Shown piece by piece: positions 1 through 12,153 of a DNA stretch of 64,000 nt. This DNA comes from Adineta vaga. Its lineage: Eukaryota > Rotifera. How positions within the stretch are numbered: the first letter of the stretch is position 1; each line of letters opens with the position of its first letter. The stretch is from contig CP075492.1 of NCBI GenBank assembly GCA_021613535.1, forward strand, positions 6,634,001 through 6,698,000. Reading direction: 5' to 3'. Below the pieces are notes generated by a model. The model was given only the letters and a program-made list of their open reading frames with translations, did not search any database and was not told where the DNA came from. Made by a program: the position numbers and the translations under genes.

Positions 1-99
1 TTCATTGATTAATTCAATGTCCTTCTTGTAAGTAGACTCTCATCATATCTAGTTATATAAGGAGAGAATCATATTCTTCAAGGAAATGTTTTCGAAGAA

Positions 100-122
100 T
101 TCTTCTCTTTTTAGAATCTAAA
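100..122 (+). promoter_or_regulatory. candidate 3' splice site just upstream of the TPR gene start
   Basis: A pyrimidine-rich stretch ends in tttttag at about 114, only 8 bases before the ATG at 123. The rest of 1-122 holds no open frame I can support. The site could be the acceptor of a 5'UTR intron whose donor lies outside the window, or a spliced-leader trans-splice acceptor. The same arrangement recurs before several other genes here. Confidence 0.4.
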
Positions 123-3100
123 ATGGTTGCATTATCATCAAGTGAAGTGATCAATACGATATCCAAATGTGTCAATAAAGAGAATAGAATTATCATTTGT
201 TTCGATCCTGAAAATGATTTTCCTTCTGAAAAAGAAGATTTCAAGACTCGTCTTGATCAGATAAATGAATTCATTGTATTTCATAAAGACTTAGAATCTT
301 GCTTGAAATTTATTCAATCCATTGAAAATGAACAAATTTTTCTCGTTACATCTGGTTCAGATGTTTCTCAAATGGTTAACTGCGATCAAATTGATTCTAT
401 ATTTATTTATTCTATAAGACAAGAGCAATATAAACATTTTCTTGTTCAATATCCACAAATTATTGGTATTTATGATGATATTGATCTTTTATGTTCAGCA
501 ATTCGAGAAGAAATCAATCGCATGGATGAAAAATTACAAACATGGTGTTTCTGGAATGAAGATGAACATCTTCAACACGATTTATCTAAACAAGCTAATC
601 CATTTCTATGGCTTCAACTTCTTCATGATGTTATTTTACATTTACCACATGATCATCAATCGAAACAACAATTGTTTGATACTTGTCGAACTTATTATCG
701 TAATAATTCCAAAGAACTTCTCATGATTGATGAATTTGAACGTAAATATCAATCGAAAGATGCTCTGCATTGGTATTGGAATAATTCTTTTCTTAAAAAA
801 ATCATTACAAAATCATTACAAACAGAAAATTCTCTTCAACTCTATGCCTTACGATATTTCTTATATGACCTTGTCAATTCTTTCAATAATGAACATCATA
901 ATTTGATTCAATTGAAGAAAGAAAAATTCATTGTTTATCAAGAAATGAGTCTATCAAATAAAGAATTGAATAGATTAAAAGATAAACAAGGTGCATTGGT
1001 TTCGATGAAAACATTTTTCAATGCAAAAACTGTTTACTCATCGAATACAATAACACCATCGATTGGTATGAAACTTCTTCGTCTTCAAATCGAATGTAAT
1101 CTTGAAGAAAAACTTTCTTTTGCTGAAATTCCTCATATCAATGAAATTCTCTTCAATCTCAATAGTACATTTCGTATTGATAATCTCGAAGAAATTAATG
1201 AACAAACTTGGCTTTTAAAAATGACTACAGTTAATGATGGACAAATGATCAAACAAAAATATATCGATGATACTCTTCGTCAAATTGAAAATCTATCAAT
1301 TTCAATTCTATTCGGTAAACTTTTATGTGATATGAGTCAATGGAAACAATCTCAAACCTATTTCGAATATATACGTAATGATTTACCAAATGAAGATCTT
1401 GCCTGTATTGATTACGATGTTGGTCATGCACTTCATTGGCAAGGTAAATGGATCGAAGCAGAAAAGTATTATCAACGTGCATACGATCGATTGATTCAAT
1501 CAGAACCAAGTCGAATCAAAGAATCTTCACATATACTTTCAAATATCAGTGAATTACAAGAATTGCAAGGTAAATATGATCAAGCATATGATATACAACA
1601 ACAAGCATTTACTATTCGAAAGAATTATTATCCATCAGATCATATACATATTGCATCGAGTTTAGATAATATTGGTCTTATTTATTATCAACAATTGAAA
1701 AATGATGAAGCACTTCTTTTCCTTCGACAAGCATTAACAATTCGTCAAAAATATTATCATCATCAACATGTGGAAATAGCAAATAGTTTGAAAAATATTG
1801 CCTGTGTTTTAACGGATCAACGACAACATGAACAAGCATTAGAATACTATCAACAAGCAATGACTATTTATAAAAACTATTATCCCAATGATCATGTTTA
1901 TATTGCACATATAATGAATAATATTGGATTGATTTTTTTTCGACAGGAGAAATATGATGAAGCAATTGATAATGTACAAAAAGCTCTGAATATTCAAAGA
2001 AAATTCTATTCCAATGGTCACATTGAAATTGCAACTAGTCTATGTAATATTGGAAATATTACATATGGACAAGGTAAATATGATGAATCAATTGAATATC
2101 ATCAACAAGTTTTAAAAATGCAAGAAAAATTTTATTCATCCAATCATATGGATATTATTTGTACATATAATAATATTGGCTATATTTTATTATGTGGCAA
2201 AGGCAATTATGATCAAGCACTTGATTATTATTATCGTGCTGTGAAAATGTTAGAAACAGATTATCCTAAATATTATGCTCATATTGCCAATAGTTATAAT
2301 TACATTGGAAATATTTTAAATGAACAAGGAAAATATATAGAAGCATTGGATTATTATCAACGGGCATTAATTAAACAAAAAGATTATTATTCATCGGATC
2401 ATGTTGATATGGCTTCGACTTTAAGTAATATTTCGAATATATTAAGTAAACAAGGTAAATATGATGAAGCATTGATCTATAGTCAACAGGCATTAGAAAT
2501 TCAACAAAATTATTATCCATCTGGTCATGTAGAAATAGCGAATACATATAATTTAATTGGAAATGTTCAATGTTGTCAAGGAAAATTTGATGAAGGAATT
2601 GAAAAATATCATCTTGCATTGAGTATTCAAGAAAAAACCTATCCATTAGGACATTCGGATACTGTTATAACTCTGACGAATATTGGTCATATACTTAAAG
2701 ATGAACGAAAGTATGATGATGCACTTTTATATTATCAACGAGCATTAATAATGTTAGAAAATTTCTATACATCTGATCATTTGAAAATAGCTGCTGCATT
2801 AGCCCATATTGGTCGAGTTTATTATAGTCAAGGTAAATACGATGAAGCACTTGATAATCAACAACGTACGTTCGCAATAAAAGAAAAATACTATCCACCT
2901 GATCATATTCAATTTGCTGCTGAATTAGCTCGAATTGGTGATATATTTGAAAAACAAGAGAATTATACTGAAGCTTTAGAAGTTCAAAAACGTGCATTAG
3001 CTATTCAAGAAAAAACTTATCCATCAGATAATATTAATATTGCTCATAGTCTTGGTCGAATTGGTATTGTTCTTAGTAATCAAGGTCGATATCAACAAGC

Positions 3101-5258
3101 ATTAGAATATCATCAACGTGCAATGAAAATCTATGAAAATTGTTATTCACCAGAACATATTGAACTTGCAACATGTTTAAATAATACGGGAAGTGTTCTA
3201 TATCATTTAGGAAAATATGAGGAAGCTTATCAATTGCATGAACAAGCATTGAAACTTTATCAAAAACGTTATTTAACTGATCATATCGATATGACAAATA
3301 CACTTGAACATATCGGAAATATTTTATACGATGAAAAAAAGTATGATAATGCACTTGAATATTATCATCGTGCATTGATAATTAAAGAAAAATTTTATTC
3401 ATCTGATCATACATATATTGCAACTAGTTTAAGTAATATTGGCAATGTTTTATACAATCAAGAGAAATACGATCAAGCATTTGATTATCAACAACGTGCA
3501 TTGAAAATTTTAGAAAAACATTCCACATCTGATTATATGAAAATTGGAAATAATCTTAATGATATTGGAAATATTCGAAATAGTCAAGGAAAATATGATG
3601 AAGCAGTTGATTATTATCAACGTGCATTGGTATGTTATGATAAATATTCTTTAATTCGACATGCAGATATTGCGACGACATTGAGTAATCTTAGTAATAC
3701 TTTATATAAACAAGAGAAATATGATGATGCATTTGAATATCAACGACGTGCATCAGAAATTCGAGAAATTTATTGTCCAACAGCATATATATCGAGTGCG
3801 AATAGTTTTAATCATATGGGTAATATACGTGCTGCTCAAGGTAAACATGATGAAGCTATTATTCTCTATCAACAAGCATTAGCCGTACATGAAAATAATT
3901 CCACAGGACGATACGCTGATATGGCGATTATTTTTACGAATATCAGTCGTAGTTTAACTGATCAAAGTAAATTTGATCAAGCATTTGAATATCAACAATG
4001 TGCACTTGAAATGCGTGAACGTCATTATCCATCTGCTCAAATGAATATTGCTAATTATCTTATTGATATGGGAAATATTCGTAGTGATCAAGGTAAACAT
4101 CAAGATGCATTGAATTTATACAAACGAGCATTAGAAATAGCAGAAAACTGTTGTTCATTATCTGATGCATTTATTGCAACAAATCTTAGTAATATCGGTA
4201 AAGCTTTGTATCAATTAGGACAAGATGATGAAGCACTTGAATATCAACAGCGTGCATTAGAAATTCGTGAAACTTATCATTCAATGAATTCTGCAAGTAT
4301 AGCAAATAGTTTAAATGATATTGGAAATATTCGTAATAGTCAAAATAAATATGAAGATGCTATTACTTATTATCAACGTGCTTTATTGTTTTATGAAAAA
4401 CATAGTGCAATTCATCAGATTGATATTGCTACAACAATGAGTAATATCAGTGATACATTATTTAAACAAGAAAAATATGATGAAGCATTTGATTATCAAC
4501 AACGAGCTTTAGATATTCGAGAAGATCATTGTTCAGCAAATTCAATAAATCTTATCAAAGATTTAAATCGTATGGGTCAGATTCGTAATACACAGGGTAA
4601 ATATTCAGATGCAGTTGAATGTTATCAACGATCATTGGCAATGTATGAGAAATATTATCCAGTACGTTATACTGAAATATCGATTATTCTCAGTTTAATT
4701 GGTAGTAATTTAAGTCATCAAGGAAAATATGATGAATCATTAACCTATTATAAACGAGCATTAGAAATTCAAGAAGAATTCTATCCATCTGATCATATAC
4801 AAATAGCTCTGTTTTTACAATGGATTGGATTTATTTATTGTACAAAATTAGATTTTGATCATGCTATTGAATTTTATGAAAAATGTCTTTGGATTCGACA
4901 AGTTAATTTACCATCTGAACATCTATCGATTGCTGAAACATTTTCATTATTAAGTAAAGTACGATTAACTCGTGGTCAATATGAATTATCCATTATAAAT
5001 GAATTAGCAGCTTTAGCAATACGTGAAAAAGTTTTCGTACCAGATCATGAAGATATTGGTAAAAGTCTCTCTCGTATAGGTGATTGTTATAATTATTTAA
5101 TTAAACTTGATCTTGCACTAGAATATTATAAACGAGCATTGAACTTCTATGAACAATGTTTACCTATTTGGCATCCGGATCGATGGAATTTAGAATGGAT
5201 GATTGAACAAATCGCCGAAGAAATTCAAGAGAATCAACTTCATGAAATTAATATCTGA
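123..5258 (+). CDS. Bdelloid-type TPR repeat protein with N-terminal receiver-like region and degenerate ART-like region
   Basis: This is one uninterrupted 1711-codon exon starting at the first ATG after the leader. Residues about 1-130 form an alternating hydrophobic/charged region that I recognise from the bdelloid TPR/ART family. Residues about 200-370 correspond to the ADP-ribosyltransferase-like region of that family. From about residue 430 to the end I count roughly 30 consecutive 42-residue TPRs of kinesin-light-chain/NPHP3 type, with signatures such as NIGNILYxQGKYDEALxYYQRAL. TPR arrays of this kind act as protein-binding superhelices; no partner is indicated by the sequence. There is no signal peptide and no membrane segment, so the protein is probably cytosolic. 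The lack of introns in a 5.1-kb gene contrasts with the intron-rich neighbours. The TPR assignment is certain; the naming of the N-terminal part is inference from family memory. Confidence 0.93.
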   Translation: MVALSSSEVINTISKCVNKENRIIICFDPENDFPSEKEDFKTRLDQINEFIVFHKDLESCLKFIQSIENEQIFLVTSGSDVSQMVNCDQIDSIFIYSIRQEQYKHFLVQYPQIIGIYDDIDLLCSAIREEINRMDEKLQTWCFWNEDEHLQHDLSKQANPFLWLQLLHDVILHLPHDHQSKQQLFDTCRTYYRNNSKELLMIDEFERKYQSKDALHWYWNNSFLKKIITKSLQTENSLQLYALRYFLYDLVNSFNNEHHNLIQLKKEKFIVYQEMSLSNKELNRLKDKQGALVSMKTFFNAKTVYSSNTITPSIGMKLLRLQIECNLEEKLSFAEIPHINEILFNLNSTFRIDNLEEINEQTWLLKMTTVNDGQMIKQKYIDDTLRQIENLSISILFGKLLCDMSQWKQSQTYFEYIRNDLPNEDLACIDYDVGHALHWQGKWIEAEKYYQRAYDRLIQSEPSRIKESSHILSNISELQELQGKYDQAYDIQQQAFTIRKNYYPSDHIHIASSLDNIGLIYYQQLKNDEALLFLRQALTIRQKYYHHQHVEIANSLKNIACVLTDQRQHEQALEYYQQAMTIYKNYYPNDHVYIAHIMNNIGLIFFRQEKYDEAIDNVQKALNIQRKFYSNGHIEIATSLCNIGNITYGQGKYDESIEYHQQVLKMQEKFYSSNHMDIICTYNNIGYILLCGKGNYDQALDYYYRAVKMLETDYPKYYAHIANSYNYIGNILNEQGKYIEALDYYQRALIKQKDYYSSDHVDMASTLSNISNILSKQGKYDEALIYSQQALEIQQNYYPSGHVEIANTYNLIGNVQCCQGKFDEGIEKYHLALSIQEKTYPLGHSDTVITLTNIGHILKDERKYDDALLYYQRALIMLENFYTSDHLKIAAALAHIGRVYYSQGKYDEALDNQQRTFAIKEKYYPPDHIQFAAELARIGDIFEKQENYTEALEVQKRALAIQEKTYPSDNINIAHSLGRIGIVLSNQGRYQQALEYHQRAMKIYENCYSPEHIELATCLNNTGSVLYHLGKYEEAYQLHEQALKLYQKRYLTDHIDMTNTLEHIGNILYDEKKYDNALEYYHRALIIKEKFYSSDHTYIATSLSNIGNVLYNQEKYDQAFDYQQRALKILEKHSTSDYMKIGNNLNDIGNIRNSQGKYDEAVDYYQRALVCYDKYSLIRHADIATTLSNLSNTLYKQEKYDDAFEYQRRASEIREIYCPTAYISSANSFNHMGNIRAAQGKHDEAIILYQQALAVHENNSTGRYADMAIIFTNISRSLTDQSKFDQAFEYQQCALEMRERHYPSAQMNIANYLIDMGNIRSDQGKHQDALNLYKRALEIAENCCSLSDAFIATNLSNIGKALYQLGQDDEALEYQQRALEIRETYHSMNSASIANSLNDIGNIRNSQNKYEDAITYYQRALLFYEKHSAIHQIDIATTMSNISDTLFKQEKYDEAFDYQQRALDIREDHCSANSINLIKDLNRMGQIRNTQGKYSDAVECYQRSLAMYEKYYPVRYTEISIILSLIGSNLSHQGKYDESLTYYKRALEIQEEFYPSDHIQIALFLQWIGFIYCTKLDFDHAIEFYEKCLWIRQVNLPSEHLSIAETFSLLSKVRLTRGQYELSIINELAALAIREKVFVPDHEDIGKSLSRIGDCYNYLIKLDLALEYYKRALNFYEQCLPIWHPDRWNLEWMIEQIAEEIQENQLHEINI
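720..1232 (+). other. ADP-ribosyltransferase-like region lacking the key residues (domain within the TPR gene)
   Basis: Residues about 200-370 of the TPR protein align by eye with the R-S-E class ADP-ribosyltransferase segment that precedes TPRs in related bdelloid proteins. The usual VYRG motif reads VYQE (residues 271-274), the S-x-S strand is replaced by FFNAK (298-302), and only one glutamate of the usual glutamate cluster before ILF remains (EILF, 341-344). The downstream STFRI strand is kept. The fold is probably retained and the transferase activity probably lost. This is a comparison from memory, without an alignment. Confidence 0.5.
3427..4688 (+). repeat. Higher-order TPR repeat: about five 252-bp (84-aa) dimers
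   Basis: TPR units 17-26 alternate between two types. Odd units read like LSNISxTLYKQEKYDEAF followed by YQQRALEIRE. Even units read like LNDIGNIRNSQGKYDEA followed by YYQRAL. Each pair is 84 residues, so the DNA period is 252 bp. The flanking units 2-16 and 27-30 do not show this alternation. The pattern suggests amplification of a two-TPR block inside an older array. Confidence 0.75.
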
Positions 5259-5842
5259 TTCTGATCATCATCATCATCATCATCGAATAAATACTTCGAT
5301 TACTGGAAGACAAACATGTATATACGTGTATAAACATTGCATTTCTTTTTGCGAAGATATATTTTACAATTTTGATTTCATTCAATAGATTTGTTGTTAT
5401 TATTTAACGTATTGTATAAGTTAACAGAACAACGACTAAGTAAAATTGTTCACTACTCTTAGTATCAGTTAGTTAGAATGTGATATCCGGAAGTGATTTA
5501 ATCAACCTTTGCATTTGTTAATAAAGCAAATTTGATGATTATAATACGAGAATTTCTAAGTTAAAACTAAGTATTTCAATCGATATGATGTGTTTTTTTC
5601 CCACAAAAAACATCGAAGAATCAGTGAAGCAAAAAACTGGAAGTTACGTATGAAGAAAAATCAGTCTTTACTCGTTCTTCTACTTGATTATATGACGAAA
5701 ATGCGATTGCATTTGATTGATGAAACTATGTTTTGATTCATTCTTTTCGTCACTCTCGACAGAAGACAAGTGTGTCTTTTACTAAGTAATCAGAAGAAAA
5801 ATCAAGCAGACTATACGAAGGTCAAAAAAAGAAATCTGATCA
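5259..5842. other. Intergenic region between the TPR gene and the F-box gene
   Basis: It begins with a short (ATC)n run at about 5264-5284. AATAAA-type polyadenylation candidates occur at about 5285 and 5520. I see no further gene. Confidence 0.6.
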
Positions 5843-6914
5843 ATGACTGTTTTTGAAAATCTGTCCGATGAAATTATTATTTCAATCATTGAATATTTAA
5901 CCTTAGAAGAGTTTACATCAACATTTGGTCAATTAAATACACGTCTTTCATGTATTATTTATGATCATCCATGGACAGACCATCGATTAAACATCCGATC
6001 AATGAATGATGTTTCTACACGAGAAAAAATTGATTTTATTGAAAAAATGAAATTAATACCACGAATTTCTTCGATCAGTATTCATCCATTTGGTATTTAT
6101 CGAAATATTCAAATATTTCAAGAAACAAAATCATTAGAAACATTTCAAAATTTAAAAGCTCTATCTTTGAATCATATTACATTAGATGAAGTAAGTTTCA
6201 TTTCGAATCGATCAACATTTAATATATTTTATGTTTCAGGCTGAATTACTCTTTACATCTGAATGTCTTTCCAATCTTCATCAACTTAGTCGTCTTCGTT
6301 TGATATTTTCATTGGGAATTGAACAAAATGATTATTGTCTTCGAATGGAAAAATTGATCGGACTAATTCTTATTCATCCATCTCTTCGACATTGTACGCT
6401 TCAAGTAGCTCGACCTCCTGATTTCTCACAAATACAATCACCATCATCTTTAGAATATTTCGATATTACTTATTGTAGTTTTCAAAGTTTATATACACTT
6501 TTCGAATTCACTCCACATCTTCGACATTTAACTGCAACAATACTTATTCATAGTGAAATCAATCCTGAACAGAATTCAATCTTTCCTTTATTGACTTCTT
6601 TGAAATTAACTTTAAGTATTCCAGCTTATGATCAATTGAAAAACTTTTTAGAAAAATGTTCAAGATTACAAACATTTCATCTTGTAACATATGCAGAAAT
6701 CGAACCATTAACTGTGACGGAAACTTGGCATAAATTTATAACTGAACATCTATCTGTATTAACAAAATTCAAACGAGAATCAAGTGTCAAACAGGAAAAT
6801 ATTGCTGAATATATTCAATTATATCATTGGCCAAATGGATGGAAATCAAAAGAGAAATGTGTTCCTCATGGATCGAATTATTCTCGAATGACACTCGTTA
6901 ATGTTCGATATTGA
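5843..6914 (+). CDS. F-box protein with leucine-rich C-terminal region
   Basis: Two exons, 5843-6190 and 6240-6914, are joined across a 49-bp intron with GTAAGT and TTTCAG ends. The first exon is exactly 116 codons, so the frame is kept and the product is 340 aa. Residues about 4-45 (FENLSDEIIISIIEYL and following) are an F-box, the Skp1-binding motif of SCF ubiquitin ligases. The rest has spaced LRR-like strands (SLEYFDITYCSF) typical of the expanded bdelloid F-box family, probably the substrate-binding part. The stop falls directly after a short basic and tyrosine-containing tail. The substrate is unknown. A decayed relative lies on the minus strand at about 38.2-38.9 kb. Confidence 0.88.
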
Positions 6915-9482
6915 ACAAACATATAATGATTGACTAATTAAAAAAAAGAAAGTTGATATATTCATGAATTTTCAAGATTTTGTACTTTTTACGGACAATT
7001 CAAGCATCAGTGATTTTTCAAGAGTAGTCTAATTCTATCATTTATGAGTCTTTCATATTCAGACAGAATGATTATTTCAATATTGAAAAGGACAAAAGTT
7101 AAATTTTCATTGAGATAGAAACATTCGATTTATTTTTACCATGATCTAGATAGCAATTGACTCAATGTTTCCTTGAATTTGTACGAAATTACCTCATTTT
7201 TCAACGGTAATGTTTCTTTCAATTAAGAAAATCATTTAATAGAATTTATTATAAACAAACAATTTGAAACAAATTATTCATTATTCGACCGATTGAATGC
7301 TCAAAAACTTGAGTGAATTGTTATATTGTAATTGTACTATCGTGCAAGAGAATGAAGGTAACTTTTTTCCCTTGATAACAGATGCAAGAAGAGCAGTCAA
7401 CCTAACAAAAGAATCGTTCATCCATGCAAACGGACAGAAACAAAACATACAGCTGAAACATGAAAAGGTTAGTCGTTAACAATTAATCAGACCGGAAGCA
7501 ACCATTTCTCTTTACAATTGTGAATTTCTATATTCAAAATATAAGTATATTTTTTTCTGACTTCGACATCGACAAAGATCGATCAGTCTATTCAAACTAG
7601 ACATGTTCAAATCATTCCACGAAATAGCCATGTCTTACCTGTTCTCTTCAAACTATATTATCATTAATAAAATAGTATCATATGCTCATTTTCGAAGGTT
7701 GTCTCATTGTATTTTATTAGCTATACAATACTAACATAAATGTTCATTCACAGATGACGTAATCATACCACCTATTGATCAAATCTTATACTTATATGCC
7801 AATGAGTCAAATAATTCGAAAAAATCTTAAATACATAGTCATTTACAATCATTTTTTCTCAAGTGTTTGTACACACACACACATGTATAACTCCTTTAAA
7901 TGTATTCATGTTTCAAAATCATTGGTAATTGTCAATACGAAATCAGCTGATCTCAATCAGTTAACATTCAAGTTTAGATTCAAAGAATGATTTTTTCATC
8001 TTGCTGAATAGTATGTTTGAATTCTATTTACACTGAACGTTTTTATTTCCTATAAAATAAATTTCTAATTTGAAAATATTTTGTTCAATCAAGGTTTTCT
8101 AGTTCGATCAATGTGATTAAATTAGTCATTTATTTTTCAACTGTACATATATATTCGTTCTGTTGATTTTAACCTTCATTGTTGCCTTGTATACGCATCT
8201 ATGCTTCTATAGTGAACATCAGTATCTATAAGTACCGTCTTTTCATTGCACAAATCAAGTTACATTAATCAATCAGATATATCTCTTTCTATACGGCAAT
8301 GTATTTTAAATTGATTCATATCACCTCACTCTCATTCAATGTATATACATACAAGTATTTACCTTCAACCTTCTTTTCAAATCAAATATCTATTTCATAT
8401 TGGATAGAATAGAAAAGAGAAAAAACGAGCCTAGTAATAAAAAAAGGGAGGGGGGAAGAAGAAAAATCTGGGCAACTGAATAACCTGCAATGAAAGAATA
8501 GACATCGTTGAATGTCCCAGGTATCGAATTAGTTTGATGATGTATACCATCTTTGTCTCCTATTACTATTCTTTCGAACGAACATCTCAATACAATAGAA
8601 CAAAGATGATAAACATTATCGGTAACATATAGAGTAAGTAAGAAAAAGAAAACCGAAGTGTCAATTGTCACCTACATATCAACATGTTATGTAATATTAA
8701 GTGAGAAACAACTCGAACTGCAGTCTCCATTTCATCATTGTTTGAATGTGATTTAAATCTTCATCAATTCTACTTGCCATGTTTTTTTTTTCTTTAGAAA
8801 AGAAAATGAACGAACTGTTTGTCAGTCATAAATCGATTTCAATGCACACATATTCTATAGAAATCACTTGTATATAAAAGAGCAAGCTTGAGAAGGTGTA
8901 TACTTATATAATAGATGCTTCCTTTTTCCCTTTTTATGTTTCTCATAATTCTTAGAATCTTTAAACTTTCATTTTTATAACGAGAAGAATAACGATAACT
9001 ATTTCTTGTTATTTAATATTCGTGAAACATATTACAACATTGATCAATTGCCCGCCTGTGAATAGATGGTTAAGTATTGACAAATGAAAATTAAGATATG
9101 ATCCAGTTAGTTTTTGAATAATAAGTATGTACCTGATAAATATGGTGACCCGTCTAAGTGAACGCATTTGAAAATTGAAGTCTAGAACAATGTTCTCATC
9201 CGTCCTTCGTTTCTGTCTAGATGAAACAAGAGAGAAAAAAAAAGTAATTTTACGCTAAAATAGACACTTCAATCATACAAGTCGCACTAATAGGTCAGAC
9301 AGTTACGTATTACCGTAAGATAATAGAATATCAAGAACAAGTCTCGTAATGCTTCATTTGTTTCGGACTAAATATTCATTAAAGATAATCTAACTGAAGA
9401 TTCTTTTTTTCTTCTGTATGAAAAAATATTACAAAAGAAACACTTCCTTTTAGGTATTACTTGATTGAACGAATTACCAAAA
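6915..9482. other. 2.6-kb stretch without a recognisable gene, ending in the Shroom leader
   Basis: Only short open frames with AT-driven composition occur. A short ACACACAC run lies near 7870. At the right end, ttttag at about 9449-9453 is a likely 3' splice site 29 bases before the Shroom ATG, so part of this stretch may be a 5'UTR intron or hold upstream Shroom exons. I found no PDZ-like coding sequence in it. Confidence 0.5.
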
Positions 9483-12121
9483 ATGAGATTTCCTGAAACT
9501 ATTACAGACGATTCGAATTTATTTATTGATGAACGTATACCAACCAATCATCATACCTCCCGACCGGAAGAAATCTCATGTTCAATCGATAGGAAACCAT
9601 CACCAGCGTCGGAATATTTCTATACAGAAATTGTCAAAGCTATTGGAAATAATGAATTTATTAAGGAAAAAAGTTTCCTTAAACGTGTTAGTTGGAGTCC
9701 TCTTGGTCAATATGAATCTGGTTTACCACCAACTGGTAAACGATCTGATGGACTTTATGCAACATTAAATAAAACATCAAACCGCATACGTTTGAGACCA
9801 CATGTTGCAACAAGACCATCTCAACCACAACAGAACACTCTTGTTCGACCTGTTTCATTCAATGAAAACTATGATCGAACTTTGCTTGATCAGTTCTCAA
9901 ACCAATCATTGGTAAGTGTTTGTTCTTAAAGATGTTCCAGAACTCAAATCAATATTTCATGTTAACATAACTAATCAATATATCTGTTCAATGTTTATCT
10001 TATTACATAATAAGAATGATTTTTCTTTTGTATAGAATTCAAATGGTATTTTCTCAAGACCACATTGTATATCATCGCCAACGCCATCATTATCTCCAAT
10101 CGATGCAGCTTTACAAATCGCAGCATGTACTTCACCATCATTTGATAATAGTGATTTTATTAGTGATACATCGTCTGTATCCTCAATGACAACATCAACA
10201 AATACGACAACATCTTTACCATCAGCAGTATATTCTCGACGAAAAAATTCTAATTTTGATCGAGTCTATATAACACAACCATTAGTAATTGAATATCAAC
10301 AAAACCATCTAAAACATAGTGATCACAAACTTTTAACACCAATCTCTAAGACAAACAATACAACTTTATCGTCTCCAATTTCCTCTTCTTATCGATCATC
10401 AGCAACATCTTCTTCTTTATCCTCCTCCCCCATCTCATTCACTTGTCCAAAAGGTCATGAAGAGTCGTCGTCGTCGTCTCCCATAGGGTCATCTTTGAAT
10501 CAACATCCAAAGTTTACTACACAAACATCAATTATTGATTCGTCTCGAGAGGATATTGGTCATCGAACGACAACAACACGTAGTATGATGACTATGTCAA
10601 TTTCTCCTAATCGTCAACATCATCAACAAACCTATTCAACGAATCCTATCAACACATCTAATCGTTCAATGACAAATACTAACGATGGATTAAAGCAACA
10701 ATGCGATCAAATCGATTCGTAAGTGAAAATCACTTTTCAATCAATTTCAATCGATTTTCTTTTCTTCTAGAACATTGCATACGAATAGTTGTTTAAAATC
10801 ACAAAAAATAAATTCAAATCGAACAAAAAAATCTGTACGTTTTGATCGGCATTTGCCTACAGAATACCGTTCACCATTACCGTCGACACGTACTCATTAT
10901 CAACTACCGGTCACACTTACATCTTCATGCATATGCAATCGTACAAGTGATAATGAAGAACAAAAGAAAAAACCTCATAGTGAGACACTCGAAGAGAAAG
11001 AAAAAAATGAAATGACAAGAAGGACAATCATCGCCAATCCAACTCCCTTGACCACACATACAGTTCATCGTTCTTTTTCTCTTTCGCCATCACCCCCATC
11101 GAAAAAAGAGAATAACGTTAGTCGTACATCTAGACAGGAGAAAAGAGAAAATGTCGATGAACTAAATTGTATGACTCCTAGTCGACAAGTAACAACTGCT
11201 GCTACTACAACTCACCTTTATTGCACACCACACACGACGATAATCACTTACAAAGATGGCAACTATGATACTTCTTCAACAAAAGAACTAAATGGCACGA
11301 CCAATTTTCCTACAAGTATGACTCTGACCTCTCGTGTCTTCTTCTTCTTTTTTCTTCTTCTTCTTCTTTTTGTCTTAATACATTAAAACTGTCTAGGTGA
11401 AAGTTTAACACATTCAATTCCAGAAAAACAGATGCCTTCTACTAATTCATCGATGAAAACACCGATGTTTCATCATCAACAGCAAGCAACTACAAAAAAA
11501 TTTATTGGTACTGGAGGATTTTTTAGTTTTATTCATCGATCAAATAGTAATCAGAATAAATCATCATTGTCCGACGATAATAATAAACAATTAAAACGTA
11601 CAACATCTATTCAACGACGACCAAAACAGTATATATCCAATGAAAATAAACGTCTTAGTGCTGATATTGAACCCCTTCATACTTCTTCTATATCGTTAAG
11701 CAATGCATGGAAAGAAGATATCAATAAGGTTGTAATAAATGGTCAAAAAGAAAGACAATCAACAAAAAATATAAATGTCAATAAGAATATTTCATCTAAT
11801 ATTGGTAAGTAAAATACAAGAAGGTCAACGAGAGAGTTTTGTTTCTCTGATGACATGTTCATAAGTAGGTGCAGAGAGAATAATTGAAGGTTGTTTTTCT
11901 TTTCTATGTAGATTCATCTATTCCATCATCTTCATCCCATTCTAATATTCATGTGAATAGAAGTTCGATATCAATGTTAACGAAACCAACAACGACAATT
12001 ATTAAATCCAGCGAAGGAGATTCATTGAATAATGGTCTCTTATTTCAACCTAGTGAATCAGGAAAAAGAGATTCTCTCTTTCTTTCTCCTTCAAGTTCAT
12101 TTTCTCATACTAATGAATCGA

Positions 12122-12153
<32 letters not shown>

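Noticed and set aside
1249-3375. Several minus-strand frames of 60-100 codons beneath the TPR gene
   Set aside because: They follow the repeat period of the TPR array and have repetitive His/Tyr/Val-rich composition; they are antisense shadows of the plus-strand gene.
9465-9482. Starting Shroom at 9465
   Set aside because: The codon there is TTG, directly after an in-frame TGA; the first ATG in frame is at 9483.
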